The notes under the pieces: generated by a model
Databases searched by the model: none
Told to the model about the DNA's origin: nothing
What the model saw: only the letters and a program-made list of their open reading frames with translations
In this document: piece by piece, positions 25,243 through 34,490 of the stretch
How positions within the stretch are numbered: the first letter of the stretch is position 1
Layout of the letters: the number at the start of each line of letters is the position of its first letter
Translations under genes and position numbers: made by a program
From: Roseateles amylovorans
GTDB lineage: Bacteria > Pseudomonadota > Gammaproteobacteria > Burkholderiales > Burkholderiaceae_C
Assembly: GCF_025398155.2 (NCBI RefSeq)
Contig: NZ_CP104562.2
Location: forward strand, 3,038,001-3,102,000
DNA: 64,000 nucleotides
Direction: 5' to 3'

Positions 25243-27581
25243 GGCTGAGCCTTCGCCTTGGACTGCGGACGACCGATGATCACGCCGCGGCCGTGCGGCG
25301 CCAGGAACACGGTGCCGTGGGTGAGCGGATCGGCGGTCATCGACAGCAGCCGGCCATAGCGGTGCAAGGCATCGCCGATGCGCACGAAGTGCCGGCCTTC
25401 GTCATCGCTGCGGAAGTAGCCTTCCACCGGCGAGGCGCCGCCCGCCGAGACCCTGCCCCAGACATAGATCGCGTGGTACGGCGCGCCAGGGGCGGCTTTG
25501 CCCAGCGCGACCATCCAGGCCTCGGCCACCGGCGGGATGGCGCTGGGCGCCCCCAGCGCGTTCTCGGTGCCGGACAGGCGAAACAGGCCGTGAGGCAGCG
25601 CCAGCCAGAGGTCGCGACCGCGGCCCGGGGCGCTGATCAACTGCGCGTTCTGGCCGTCGTTCAGCGCGGGCAGGCCGGTGAGCGCGGGGGCGAAGGACTG
25701 CCCGCCGTTGACGCTCATCAGCACCCGGCCCTGCGCGCGGTCCAGCAGGTAGAACACGCCTTCCACCGCGCGATCGGCCACCGGCGCCAGCAGCGGGCCG
25801 GGGTCGGCGGGCCAGCCGTCACAGCGGGCCCAACGGCGACCCTGGTCCTTGGACCAGAGCGCCGGTTGGCGTTCCGGTGCCCAGACCATGAAGCCTCCCT
25901 TTGCGCTGACGGCGACCAGGCCGGTCGGCGCGCGATGGCCTTGCGCGGTCTTGGCCACGCGGTCGGAGGGGCCGAATGCACGCCAGCTCTTGCCGCCGTC
26001 GATCGAGGCATAGCCGCCGGTGGCGACATGGTCCGAGGTGCGGGCCAGCACGCGCGGTTCCAGTTCGGCGACATCGACCGAGCGATTCGTCTCGTTGCTG
26101 GGGGCGAACAGGCCAGTGGCCGGCGATTGGGTCAGGTCGTCCCAGGCGGCGCCGGAGACATCGCCCATGGCGGCCAGCAAGGCTGCGCCGCCCGAGGGGC
26201 TGCGGATTTCCAGCGTGGCGGTTTCTTCGATGTTGTTGACCTCGAAGCGCCAGTTCACGGTGCCCGCGGCATCGGCGGCATTGGCGACGTCGGAAGGACC
26301 GGCAGCACCGGCCGTGCGGGCGGCCTGGGTGGCTTGCGTGAGGTTGTCCGTCATCCACAGGCCGTAGCCGGTGCCGTAGACCGCGCGGGCGCTGTTGAAC
26401 GGGTCGATCTTCACATCCGCGATCCAGTGCCCCATGGGATCGGGACGCCGGGTGGCGCGCTTGTAGTTGGCCAGCCAGGGGCGGGCCGCGACCTCGTGGC
26501 GCGATCGGGCGCCCAGGGCCGTCCAGTGCGCGCCGCCGTCCTCGCTGAGGAACAGGTCGTCGCCCTCCGCCCAGCGTTCGATGGTGGAGACGATCAGCCG
26601 ACCCGGCTGCTGGCGATCCACATCCAGGCCGGAGTAGCCGAAGCCCTTCAGCCCGATACCGGGCTTGACCGGAGTGATCTCCGTCCACACCGGGCGACCG
26701 TGTCCGGGGTCGCGCTTCCAGATGCCGCCCGTGGTGGCATAGCTGGGATTGGCCACATGGACGCCATCCCCGATCGCAAAGGCCACGTAGAGCACCCCAT
26801 CCGGTCCGATCGCCGCATGCTGCGGTGCCTGGGCCGGCGTGCCGGGTTCGCGCTGGAAGGTCTTGCCGCCGTCGTCGGAGACATACAGGCCCGGCTGGTC
26901 GTGGCTGCCGACATAGAGCCGCGAGGCCGGCTTGCCGGCGCTGCCGCTGGCGGGATCCATCAGTACCAGCGAGACGTGCCTTACCGGCAGGTCGAGCTGG
27001 CGGAAGCGGCGGCCGCGATCGGTGCTTTTCAACAGGCCGTCCTGCGAGCTGCCGAGATAGAGCACCTCGCCAGCCCACGGATCCACCTGCAGCCGCTCGC
27101 CGCTGCCGCGGCCCGGCGAGTTGCCACCGACCTTGACGCCCAGCTCATGCACGGTCCAGCTGCGTCCGCGGTCGGTCGAAGCGAGGAGCGCGCCGTCGCG
27201 CACCTCCTTGGACAGGTAGAGGCCGCACAGGGCGTACAGACGATCCGCATCCCGCGGGTCCACCGCCAGGCTGAGCACGCCCATCAGATCGGCATCGGCC
27301 TTGTCGAGATGGTCCAGCAACGGCCACCAGCGACGCGCCTGCGGATCGAAGCGGTAGGCGCCACCGATGTCGGTGCGGCAGTACAGCAGGCCGGCCTCGC
27401 GGGGATGGAACAGGAAGCCGTCGATGTAGCCGCCGCCGCCGAAGGGCACGCTGCGCCAGTCGTAGGGCTCGACGGTGGGGCGGGCCGAGGCGTCCGCGTC
27501 GGCCGCCATCGCGGCGGGCAGGGCGGCGCCGGAGAGGGCGGCCATGCCGGCGGTGTGGGCGATGAAGCGTCGACGTTGCAT
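25239..27581 (-). CDS. GH74 family xyloglucanase, Tat-exported
   Basis: An inverting endo-glucanase of family 74, whose members cut xyloglucan. The 780-aa protein begins MQRRRFIAHTAGMAALSGAALP, a Tat-type signal with consecutive arginines, suggesting export in folded form. The mature part opens with WRSVPFGGGGYIDGFLFHP and CRTDIGGAYRFD, where D71 is one catalytic aspartate. The second is D474 in AMGDVSGAAWDDL, matching the GDVSG/FRHDDL region of known GH74 enzymes. Repeated SxDxGxxW-type strands (STDRGRSWTVHELG, VSDDGGKTFQREPG, SEDGGAHWTALG, SIDGGKSWRAFG) mark two seven-bladed propellers, as usual. It lies 93 nt after GH35 and overlaps GH95 by 4 nt. With GH35 and GH95 it is the best evidence that the operon targets xyloglucan. 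Confidence 0.93.
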   Translation of the reverse strand: MQRRRFIAHTAGMAALSGAALPAAMAADADASARPTVEPYDWRSVPFGGGGYIDGFLFHPREAGLLYCRTDIGGAYRFDPQARRWWPLLDHLDKADADLMGVLSLAVDPRDADRLYALCGLYLSKEVRDGALLASTDRGRSWTVHELGVKVGGNSPGRGSGERLQVDPWAGEVLYLGSSQDGLLKSTDRGRRFRQLDLPVRHVSLVLMDPASGSAGKPASRLYVGSHDQPGLYVSDDGGKTFQREPGTPAQAPQHAAIGPDGVLYVAFAIGDGVHVANPSYATTGGIWKRDPGHGRPVWTEITPVKPGIGLKGFGYSGLDVDRQQPGRLIVSTIERWAEGDDLFLSEDGGAHWTALGARSRHEVAARPWLANYKRATRRPDPMGHWIADVKIDPFNSARAVYGTGYGLWMTDNLTQATQAARTAGAAGPSDVANAADAAGTVNWRFEVNNIEETATLEIRSPSGGAALLAAMGDVSGAAWDDLTQSPATGLFAPSNETNRSVDVAELEPRVLARTSDHVATGGYASIDGGKSWRAFGPSDRVAKTAQGHRAPTGLVAVSAKGGFMVWAPERQPALWSKDQGRRWARCDGWPADPGPLLAPVADRAVEGVFYLLDRAQGRVLMSVNGGQSFAPALTGLPALNDGQNAQLISAPGRGRDLWLALPHGLFRLSGTENALGAPSAIPPVAEAWMVALGKAAPGAPYHAIYVWGRVSAGGASPVEGYFRSDDEGRHFVRIGDALHRYGRLLSMTADPLTHGTVFLAPHGRGVIIGRPQSKAKAQP

Positions 27582-27674
27582 GGGGCGTGGATCCTGTGTG
27601 CGGTGCGGTGAAGGCCGTGAGCGCGTTGAAGGCGGCGAGGGTGGTCGTCGGGTGGTGGCGGGCTGGGAAAGCCG

Positions 27675-29459
27675 TCAGTAACGGCCGAGCTTGATCCTCA
27701 GCACGGTCGGCGTGGCGGGCAGGTTGAGGCCCCAGTCCACCTGGTCGCCGTTCCAGTGGCGGCTGATGATCCAGTGGCCATCCGGGCCGAAGCGGCCTTC
27801 CTGGGCATGGACCAGCATCGTGCCCAAGCCCTTGAACGAGGCGTCCGGATCGAAGCGCACCCGGGCCTGCTGGCCGGCGACGATGAATTCGTCGTCGCCG
27901 ATCTGGGCAATCGCCACGCCGCCGTTGGGACGGCTGGCCGAGGGTGGTGCATCGTCCTTCAACTGCGGCCAGCTGCGCTCGCCGAACTGCCATTCGCCGA
28001 AGCTGACCTTCGCCGTCCAGCCCTTGAGCGCCACGGTCTGCGGCTGGCGATCATCGCCTTCGGCCACGCCGTGGGTGCGGCCTTCCAGCGCCCACTGCGC
28101 CCATTGCGTGGCCATCGGTCGGAACAGCCCGTAGACGGCGGCGATGGGCGCGGTCATGCGGGCATCGGTATAGGGCGATCCCAGCGGATAGTTGCTGTAG
28201 TTCGCATAGTCCACGCCGAACGGCGCGACGCCGATCGCGCCTTGGCCGAGGATGGCGTAGTGGTAGCGGGCGTAGGTGGCGGCATTGCCGATCTCCGGTA
28301 CCCACAGCGGGTTGTCCCGCCGCTGGAACTGCTGGAGGATGGCCGCGACCTTGGGCGACTCGGGCATGTAGATGTCCGGGCCGACGATGTCGATCTTCGG
28401 CGCTGCGGCCTTGTAGAGGCCGATGACGTCATGCGTCGGGCCGCCGCTGGCGAAGTCTTCCTTCCACGGCGCCATCGGCGCCAGCGGATCCCGCAGCGCG
28501 TTGTTGACGAACATCGGCAGGTCGTAGACGCGACGCCCGGCGGCGGCGATTTCACCGATGTAGCGGGCAATGGCCCAGCTGTGGAAGTACTGCTCGGCAT
28601 AGTCGCCGTAGACGGCCTTCCAATTCCCACGGGCCGCGCCCGGCACCGGGGCCTTCTGCTGCCGAAGCACCTCGCCGGGCACGTCGGCCTCGAACGCCTT
28701 TTGCGCTTCGGGGCCGTGGTCGCGCGCCAGGCCGTAGGTGCCGACCTCGTTCTGCACCTGCACCATGATGACGGTGCGGGTGGCTTCATCCACTTGCTTC
28801 AGATGGCCCATCAGGGCGACGAAAGCCCGCTTGTCCGCCTCAAGCGTCTGCGCGCCGAATGGCGACAGGCAGTAGTTGAACTTGCCCTGTGCATCCCGCA
28901 TGCGGGGAAAGCGCGGGTTGTCGAACTTCACCCACGCCGGCACATATTGCGGACTGGTGTTTTTCCAGGTGGCGAACCACAGCAGCACCACCCGGACGTT
29001 GCGCTCCCGCGCCTGGGCCAGCAGCGTATCCACGAAGCTGAAATCGAATCGGCCCTCGACCGCTTCCACCTGCTCCCAGGCCACCGGCACCACCACAGTG
29101 TTGGCCTGCGCATCCTTCACCGCCGGCCAGACCTGCTGCAGGGCCTCGGCCGAGTTGCTGGAGTTGTGGACCTGGGCGCCCAGGATCAAGTAGGGCTGAC
29201 CGTCCACCAGCAAGGCGTGCCGACCGTCGCGTTCGACCAGTCGTGGCAGCTCGGCGGCCGCGGCCAGGGTCGGTCCGGTCGCGATCGCTGCGGCCAGCAT
29301 CATCGGAAGGGCGAGGGCGGTGGCGCGCACGAGGGCGCGCAGGCGTCCCATCGACGTGCGAAGGCCGATGGCCGGACGGCGCGGGGTCGCGGGGGGGCGC
29401 GGCGCTACGCGGACCTGACCGAGGCGCGAGACGAGGGACCGGGACGAGACCTTGTTCAA
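27675..29459 (-). CDS. GH35 family beta-galactosidase, secreted
   Basis: A retaining family 35 glycosidase of the bacterial type with a C-terminal DUF5597-like domain, as found in xyloglucan loci, where it removes beta-galactose from side chains. TTG 29459 is chosen because AAAGGAAG lies 5 nt upstream, giving 594 aa; ATGs at 29531, 29501 and 29351 lack sites. A hydrophobic stretch (TALALPMMLAAAIATGP) follows a long basic N-region of about 45 residues, unusual for a signal peptide. Catalytic residues are E238 in MVQVQNEVGTYG (acid/base) and E389 in VPEIGN (nucleophile). The substrate-binding start LILGAQVHNSS is present. The C-terminal 130 residues (ARVRFDPDASFKGLG, HWIISRHWNGDQVDWGLNLP) form the accessory beta domain. 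It precedes GH74 by 93 nt and follows the TonB receptor by 141 nt. Confidence 0.88.
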   Translation of the reverse strand: MNKVSSRSLVSRLGQVRVAPRPPATPRRPAIGLRTSMGRLRALVRATALALPMMLAAAIATGPTLAAAAELPRLVERDGRHALLVDGQPYLILGAQVHNSSNSAEALQQVWPAVKDAQANTVVVPVAWEQVEAVEGRFDFSFVDTLLAQARERNVRVVLLWFATWKNTSPQYVPAWVKFDNPRFPRMRDAQGKFNYCLSPFGAQTLEADKRAFVALMGHLKQVDEATRTVIMVQVQNEVGTYGLARDHGPEAQKAFEADVPGEVLRQQKAPVPGAARGNWKAVYGDYAEQYFHSWAIARYIGEIAAAGRRVYDLPMFVNNALRDPLAPMAPWKEDFASGGPTHDVIGLYKAAAPKIDIVGPDIYMPESPKVAAILQQFQRRDNPLWVPEIGNAATYARYHYAILGQGAIGVAPFGVDYANYSNYPLGSPYTDARMTAPIAAVYGLFRPMATQWAQWALEGRTHGVAEGDDRQPQTVALKGWTAKVSFGEWQFGERSWPQLKDDAPPSASRPNGGVAIAQIGDDEFIVAGQQARVRFDPDASFKGLGTMLVHAQEGRFGPDGHWIISRHWNGDQVDWGLNLPATPTVLRIKLGRY

Positions 29460-29600
29460 CGGAACTTCCTTTGGCTGATAGGACGAGGGCGACGGGCCCA
29501 TCGATCGCGGTGGCGGCGGACTGTCCGCCAAGGGCCGAGGAGCGGCAGCTGTTGTGCCGTGCGGACCGCCCCGGCCGGCGCGGAGCGGTCCGCACGCGGC

Positions 29601-32600
29601 TCAGAAGCTCATGCGGGCGGAAACGGTGTAGCGCCGGCCGGTGTCGAACCAGGCGCGCCCCATCGTGCCGATGTGCTGCTGCATCAACTGCTTGTAGGTC
29701 GCATTGGTCAGGTTCTGCGCTTCCAGGCCCAGCGTCAGATGGTCGCTCCACTTGTAATAGACGCCGCCATCGAGCTGGCCGTAGCCGTCCGCCCAGGTCG
29801 GCAGCGCCCAGCCGACGTTGGTCTGGCCGACGGTGGGGCTGGCCGGATTGGTGTCCAGGCCGTCGCCGCCGTTGGTGCCGTTCACATTCACCGCTTGCAG
29901 ATACTTCGAGCGCCAGCTGTAGGCCAGGCGCGCGGAGATCGGGCCGCGGTCATACATCAGCGACAGGTTGTAGGAGTTCTTCGACAGGTTGGCCAAGGGC
30001 AGGTTGCCGAAGGTGCGGCCATCGGTGTCGCAGCCGTTGAGGTTCAGGTTCAGGTTGGCGGTGTTGTTGCCGCCGGCGCAGTAGACCGAGTTCACCGGGT
30101 TGTACAGCTTGGTGCTGCTGTCCACATAGGTGTAGTTGGCCTGCACGCCGAAGCCCGAGAGCCAGCCCGGCAACGCGTCGAAGTAGGTCTGGAAGGCCAG
30201 CTCGAAGCCGGTGACCTTGCCCTTGGCGCCGTTCACCGGCGAGGTGACGGTGAAGCTCTGGCCCTGGCCGCTGCTGTCGATGAGGGTCTTGGACGTCGTC
30301 TGATTGATGATGACGTCCTTCAGATCCTTGTGGAAGGCCGCGAAGGTGAGCGAGCCGGACCGGCTGAAGTACCACTCGGCGGTCAGGTCGGCCTGCGTGG
30401 CGCGGATCGGCTTGAGCATCGGATTGCCGGCCGCCGTGCCGCTGCGGGTCACGTTGCTGACGGTGGTCACGCCGTTGGCATCGGTGGTGGAGGTGAAGTC
30501 CTGCGACAGGGTGGTGTAGGCCTGCAGCTTGTCGAAGTCCGGACGCGACACCGCTTTGGACACCGCGAAGCGGAACTGCAGCTTCTCGGTGGCCTTCATG
30601 CGCAGGTTCAGGCTGGGCAGGCTGTTGGTGTAGGTCTGGGTGAAACTGTTCTGCTCGGAGAAGTCGGCGATCACCGGCACCGGCACGCCCACCGAGCCCG
30701 CCGGGATCGGCTTGCCGGTGAACACGGTGTAGCCGCTGGCCTCGGAGCGGGTGCGCACCACCCGCAGGCCCACATTGCCGTCCACCGGCAGCGGCAGGTC
30801 GTCAAAGGCGAAGCGCAGTTGCGCATAGGCCGCCTGGGTCTTCTCGCTCTGGTCGTTGGTGCCGGCGGGATCGGTGCCGAAGCTCGCCGGCGCCCAGGGC
30901 GTGCAGGAGGCGCTGGAACCGCCGTGGGCTTCGGCGCACAGGATGTCGTGGTACTTGTGCAGCGCGGCATAGCTGCTGGGGTAGCCGGTCGCGGTGTTCA
31001 GCGTCGGGAAGATCAGCGACGGCACCGAGGCCTTGCCGCCGAAGAAGTTGTTGAAGTTGTAGACGTAGGTGTTGCCGCTGAACCGGGGATCGTTCAGGTA
31101 GGCGAGCTGATTGATGTCCCAGCCCAGTTGCCAGGTCTGCGAGATGGGCGACCAGAAATAGCTGGGAATCGTGTTGATGGTGGTGGCATCACGCTCGGCC
31201 AGGCGCACGCCGAAACGCAGATCCTGCAGCACGCCGTCTTCGAAGCGGAACCGGGCATCGCCCTTCCAGGCCTTTTCGGTGGCCTTGCTCTTGTCGCGGT
31301 GTTCCTGGGTGAAGGCCCAGTAGTAGCGCGACGGATCGACCAGTGCCGCGCGGTCCGCGTCGTCGAAGATCAGCTGCGGACGGCTGCCGCGCAGGTCGAT
31401 GGTTTCCTTGTCCATCTGCACGCCGGTGGCGACCGTGGAATCGAAGGAATCGGTGGTGGCGCGGATGTACTGCAGGTCCGACGTCAGCTGCCAGCGGTTG
31501 TTGGGCTTCCAGTTCAGCCGCCAGCCGAGGTCCTCGGTCTGGGAGTTGCGGTTGGCGCTGCGGGTGTCGGCCCCGAAGTTGATGCCGGAGCCGTCGCTGT
31601 TGCTCAGGGTGCCGGCCAGGAATTCACCGTTGCTGCCGAAGACACCGTTGCTGACCTTGAGCTTGTAGGGATCGGACTGCGCGAAGATGGCGCGCTCGTC
31701 CCACTGCATCTTGTACTTGCTCTTGAAGTAGGTGAGGCTGGAGTCGACGGTCTGGTTCTTCCATTGCAGCGCGCCATACAGGCCTTCGCGCTTGCGATCG
31801 AAATTCAGCGTCCGCCAGGCCGATCCCTTGGGCACCCAGAGGTAGCTGCCGGCGGGCTGGCCGTCCACCGCGTTGGCCAGCGGATAGTAGGGCTCGACCT
31901 GGAACGCATCGGTGCGGGTGCCGCTGCGCGAATTCGCCAGATGCAGCAGCGCGCCGAACTGGCCCAGGTCGGTGTTCCAGCGGTTGCTCACCAGGCCGGA
32001 GACGCTGGGAGACGACTTTCCCCTGAGGTCCGAGTAGGTGGACTGCACCGACAACGCTGTCTTGAGGCCGTCGAAATCGAAGGGCAAGGCGGTGCGCAGG
32101 TTCACCAGGCCCCCCAGACCGCCTTCGATCTGCTCAGCCGATGGATTCTTGTAGACATCGACCGCCGCCATCAGCTCGGGCGGGACATCCTCATAGTTGA
32201 GCGAGCGACCGCCATTGGCCGAGAACGAATCGCGACCGTTCATCTCGGAGCGCACCCAGGTCAGGCCGCGAATCGTCACGCCGGAGCCTTCGACCGAGAA
32301 GTGCTCCGGATCGCTCTTGGACATGGTGCGGTCCATTGCCACGCCGGCGATGCGCGACAGCACCTCGGTCACCGAACGGTCGGGCAGCTTGCCGATGTCG
32401 TCGGCCACGATGGAATCGACGATCTCGTCGGAGTTCTGCTTGATGCGTTGGGCCGAGCTCAGGGCGGCGCGCTTGCCGCTGACGATCACGGTCTCGACGC
32501 GGGTCGGGCTGTCCTTGCCGGCGTCGGCATTGGCGGACGTGGCCGCGGTGTTGCTGCGGTTGTCCGACCTGGCCTCGGACGCTGCAGCGGCGGGCGCGGT

Positions 32601-32735
32601 GGCCGAAGGTGGGGCGGTCTGGGCGCCTTGTGCAAAGGCGCCGGCGGAGAAAGCGAGGCTGCCGGCCAGACTGCCCGCCAGCAGCGCGGCTTGGGCGGCG
32701 GCGAGGGACACCGCGGTCCGTTGAGGGGTGCTCAT
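29601..32735 (-). CDS. TonB-dependent receptor, Xanth-Caul type
   Basis: An outer-membrane 22-strand receptor of 1044 aa, first gene of the glycosidase operon and the likely porin for large xyloglucan oligosaccharides. ATG 32735 follows TTGGAGACAAC. After the signal (ending GAFAQ) and an Ala-rich linker, VETVIVSGKRAAL begins the plug; QRIKQNSDEIVDSIVADDIGKLPDRSVTEVLSRIAGV is the block characteristic of the TonB-Xanth-Caul subfamily used for plant carbohydrates. The barrel ends YTVSARMSF with the C-terminal aromatic residue needed for insertion. Cysteine pairs at about 870-885 (YCAGGNN ... NGCDTDG) suggest a structured extracellular loop. There is no SusD-like partner, as expected in proteobacteria. 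Its upstream gap of 372 nt contains a partly palindromic operator candidate. Confidence 0.92.
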   Translation of the reverse strand: MSTPQRTAVSLAAAQAALLAGSLAGSLAFSAGAFAQGAQTAPPSATAPAAAASEARSDNRSNTAATSANADAGKDSPTRVETVIVSGKRAALSSAQRIKQNSDEIVDSIVADDIGKLPDRSVTEVLSRIAGVAMDRTMSKSDPEHFSVEGSGVTIRGLTWVRSEMNGRDSFSANGGRSLNYEDVPPELMAAVDVYKNPSAEQIEGGLGGLVNLRTALPFDFDGLKTALSVQSTYSDLRGKSSPSVSGLVSNRWNTDLGQFGALLHLANSRSGTRTDAFQVEPYYPLANAVDGQPAGSYLWVPKGSAWRTLNFDRKREGLYGALQWKNQTVDSSLTYFKSKYKMQWDERAIFAQSDPYKLKVSNGVFGSNGEFLAGTLSNSDGSGINFGADTRSANRNSQTEDLGWRLNWKPNNRWQLTSDLQYIRATTDSFDSTVATGVQMDKETIDLRGSRPQLIFDDADRAALVDPSRYYWAFTQEHRDKSKATEKAWKGDARFRFEDGVLQDLRFGVRLAERDATTINTIPSYFWSPISQTWQLGWDINQLAYLNDPRFSGNTYVYNFNNFFGGKASVPSLIFPTLNTATGYPSSYAALHKYHDILCAEAHGGSSASCTPWAPASFGTDPAGTNDQSEKTQAAYAQLRFAFDDLPLPVDGNVGLRVVRTRSEASGYTVFTGKPIPAGSVGVPVPVIADFSEQNSFTQTYTNSLPSLNLRMKATEKLQFRFAVSKAVSRPDFDKLQAYTTLSQDFTSTTDANGVTTVSNVTRSGTAAGNPMLKPIRATQADLTAEWYFSRSGSLTFAAFHKDLKDVIINQTTSKTLIDSSGQGQSFTVTSPVNGAKGKVTGFELAFQTYFDALPGWLSGFGVQANYTYVDSSTKLYNPVNSVYCAGGNNTANLNLNLNGCDTDGRTFGNLPLANLSKNSYNLSLMYDRGPISARLAYSWRSKYLQAVNVNGTNGGDGLDTNPASPTVGQTNVGWALPTWADGYGQLDGGVYYKWSDHLTLGLEAQNLTNATYKQLMQQHIGTMGRAWFDTGRRYTVSARMSF

Positions 32736-33107
32736 GTTGTCTCCAATCTTGTGTCTGTTGTGGGCCTCTTGCTCGGTGGCGAGGCCTCATGAGGCGATTC
32801 ACGGGCGCAACGACGTCGAGTGCGGCGTCGGGGAGGTGCGAGTGCAAATGCCCGGCGGCCAGGGCCCTGAGGCCGACGCGGGCGGTCGTTACTGCCGATC
32901 GGTACTGCTCAAAACTCCGAGAGGGCTCCGTCGTTGCGGAGCGAACCCAGGCCAGCGGTGGAGCCCGCGGCCGTCGATCGCCGCACCCGGCGGACGACCC
33001 TGCTGAAGGCCCGGCGGGTCAGCCGCCGGACCGATGGAAAGAGAGCGGAAGGGGCGGGGCCTGAGTCAGGCCGCCCACGGCCGCGCCAGGCGGCCATGGG
33101 CGCCGGA
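32736..33107. other. Upstream region of the TonB receptor operon
   Basis: A 372-nt gap between the xylA stop and the TonB receptor start, both on the minus strand. No gene is supported. It should contain the promoter of the eight-gene glycosidase operon. An 18-bp partial palindrome at 32890-32907 (see below) is the most operator-like feature. No clear terminator for xylA was found. Confidence 0.45.
32890..32907. promoter_or_regulatory. Candidate operator upstream of the TonB receptor
   Basis: The 18 bases TACTGCCGATCGGTACTG form a partial palindrome centred on CGATCG (12 of 18 positions symmetric), about 155 nt upstream of the receptor start. The CG-centred, even-length symmetry is typical of LacI-family sites, and a LacI gene is in the operon. 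It is a suggestion only. Confidence 0.3.
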
Positions 33108-34427
33108 TCAGCCCACGCAGAAGCGATTGACCAGGTTCTCCAGGTATTCCTGGCGACCCGACCGCGGAGCGACATCGGCATTGCGTGTCAGCGTGCGGTC
33201 GGCGAGCTGGTCCAGGCTGAGCTGGCCGTCCAGGATCTCGCGGCCTTCCGGCGCGTCCCAGCCGGCATAGCGCTGGTCGAGCGCCTGCTGCAGGCGGCCG
33301 TCCTGGATCATCTGTTCAGCAATCAGCAGGCCCTTGGCGCAGACATCCATCCCGCCGATGTGGCCGTGGAAGAGGTCTTGCGGATCGATGGACTGGCGAC
33401 GCACCTTCGCATCGAAGTTCAGGCCGCCGCTGCCCAGCCCGCCGGCTTGCAGGATGTGATAGAGCGCCAGCGCGATCTCTGGCACGTTGTGGGGGAACTG
33501 GTCAGTGTCCCAGCCGAGTTGGGGATCGCCACGGTTCATGTCGATGCTGCCCAGGATGCCGAGGGCGGCGGCGGTGGCGATCTCATGCTCGAAGCTGTGG
33601 CCGGACAAGGTGGCGTGGTTGGCCTCGATGTTGACCTTGACCTCTTTTTCCAGACCGTAGCGGGTCAGGAAACCGTAGACGGTGGCGCTGTCGAAGTCGT
33701 ATTGGTGCTTGGACGGCTCGCGCGGCTTGGGTTCGAGCAGGATGGTGCCCTTGAAGCCCTTCTTGTGCTTGTAGTCCACCACCATGGACAGGAAGCGGCC
33801 GAGCTGGTCCATCTCGCGCGAGAGGTCAGTGTTGAGCAGGGTCTCGTAGCCTTCGCGGCCGCCCCACAGCACGTAGTTTTCACCGCCCAGTCGCATGGTG
33901 GCGTCCATCGCGTCGCGCACCTGCAGGGCGCCGAGGGCGAAGATGGCCGGATCCGGATTGCTGGCCGCGCCCGACATGAAGCGGCGATGGCTGAACAGGT
34001 TGGCGGTGCCCCACAGCAGCTTCATGCCGGTGCGCTGCTGGTGCTCGCCCAGCACGTCGACCATGCGCAGCAGATTCTCATGGCTTTCCTTGGGCGTGGC
34101 GCCTTCGGGCGCGACATCGCGGTCATGGAAGCAGTAGTAGGGCGCGCCGAGCTTGGAGAAGAACGAGAAGGCGGCATCGGCCTTCTGCTTGGCCAGTTCC
34201 ATCGGCGAGCCGCCTTCGAACCACGGGCGTTCGAAGGTGCCGCTGCCGAACGGGTCCAGGCCGGTCCAGCAGAAGCTGTGCCAGTAGCAGACGGCAAAGC
34301 GCAGGTGCTCCTCCATCCGTTTGCCCAGCACGATGCGGTCCTTGTCGTAATGGCGGAAGGCGAGTGCCTCGTCGGTGGCGGGGCCCTGATAACGGATCGG
34401 GGCGATGGCGTCGAAATAGCTGCTCAT
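33108..34427 (-). CDS. xylA: Xylose isomerase
   Basis: Cytoplasmic isomerase converting D-xylose to D-xylulose. The 439-aa protein is of the longer class II type, like E. coli XylA. Visible active-site blocks are YYCFHDRDVAPEG with the catalytic histidine and aspartate, YVLWGGREGYETLLNTD, TILLEPKPREPSKHQYD with metal-binding glutamates, NIEANHATLSGHSFEHE and GSIDMNRGDPQLGWDTDQFP. All expected metal ligands appear present. ATG 34427 is 63 nt after the xylB stop with a weak ribosome-binding site, and the gene is the last of a xylR-xylB-xylA unit. Xylose would come from GH39 trimming, from xyloglucan side chains, or through ChvE/MmsAB. Confidence 0.96.
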   Translation of the reverse strand: MSSYFDAIAPIRYQGPATDEALAFRHYDKDRIVLGKRMEEHLRFAVCYWHSFCWTGLDPFGSGTFERPWFEGGSPMELAKQKADAAFSFFSKLGAPYYCFHDRDVAPEGATPKESHENLLRMVDVLGEHQQRTGMKLLWGTANLFSHRRFMSGAASNPDPAIFALGALQVRDAMDATMRLGGENYVLWGGREGYETLLNTDLSREMDQLGRFLSMVVDYKHKKGFKGTILLEPKPREPSKHQYDFDSATVYGFLTRYGLEKEVKVNIEANHATLSGHSFEHEIATAAALGILGSIDMNRGDPQLGWDTDQFPHNVPEIALALYHILQAGGLGSGGLNFDAKVRRQSIDPQDLFHGHIGGMDVCAKGLLIAEQMIQDGRLQQALDQRYAGWDAPEGREILDGQLSLDQLADRTLTRNADVAPRSGRQEYLENLVNRFCVG

Positions 34428-34490
34428 GGGGGCGAGGCCGTTGTCAGCGGCGGGTAGGGATCCCGGAAGATCGGTGTGGGGGAGCGGCGC

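Noticed and set aside
27756..32792. Very long plus-strand open frame (1678 codons) opposite the TonB receptor and GH35 genes
   Set aside because: It is rich in His, Arg, Gly and Ala with no domain motifs, typical of antisense frames in GC-rich DNA, and it overlaps two genes with clear signal peptides and family motifs.
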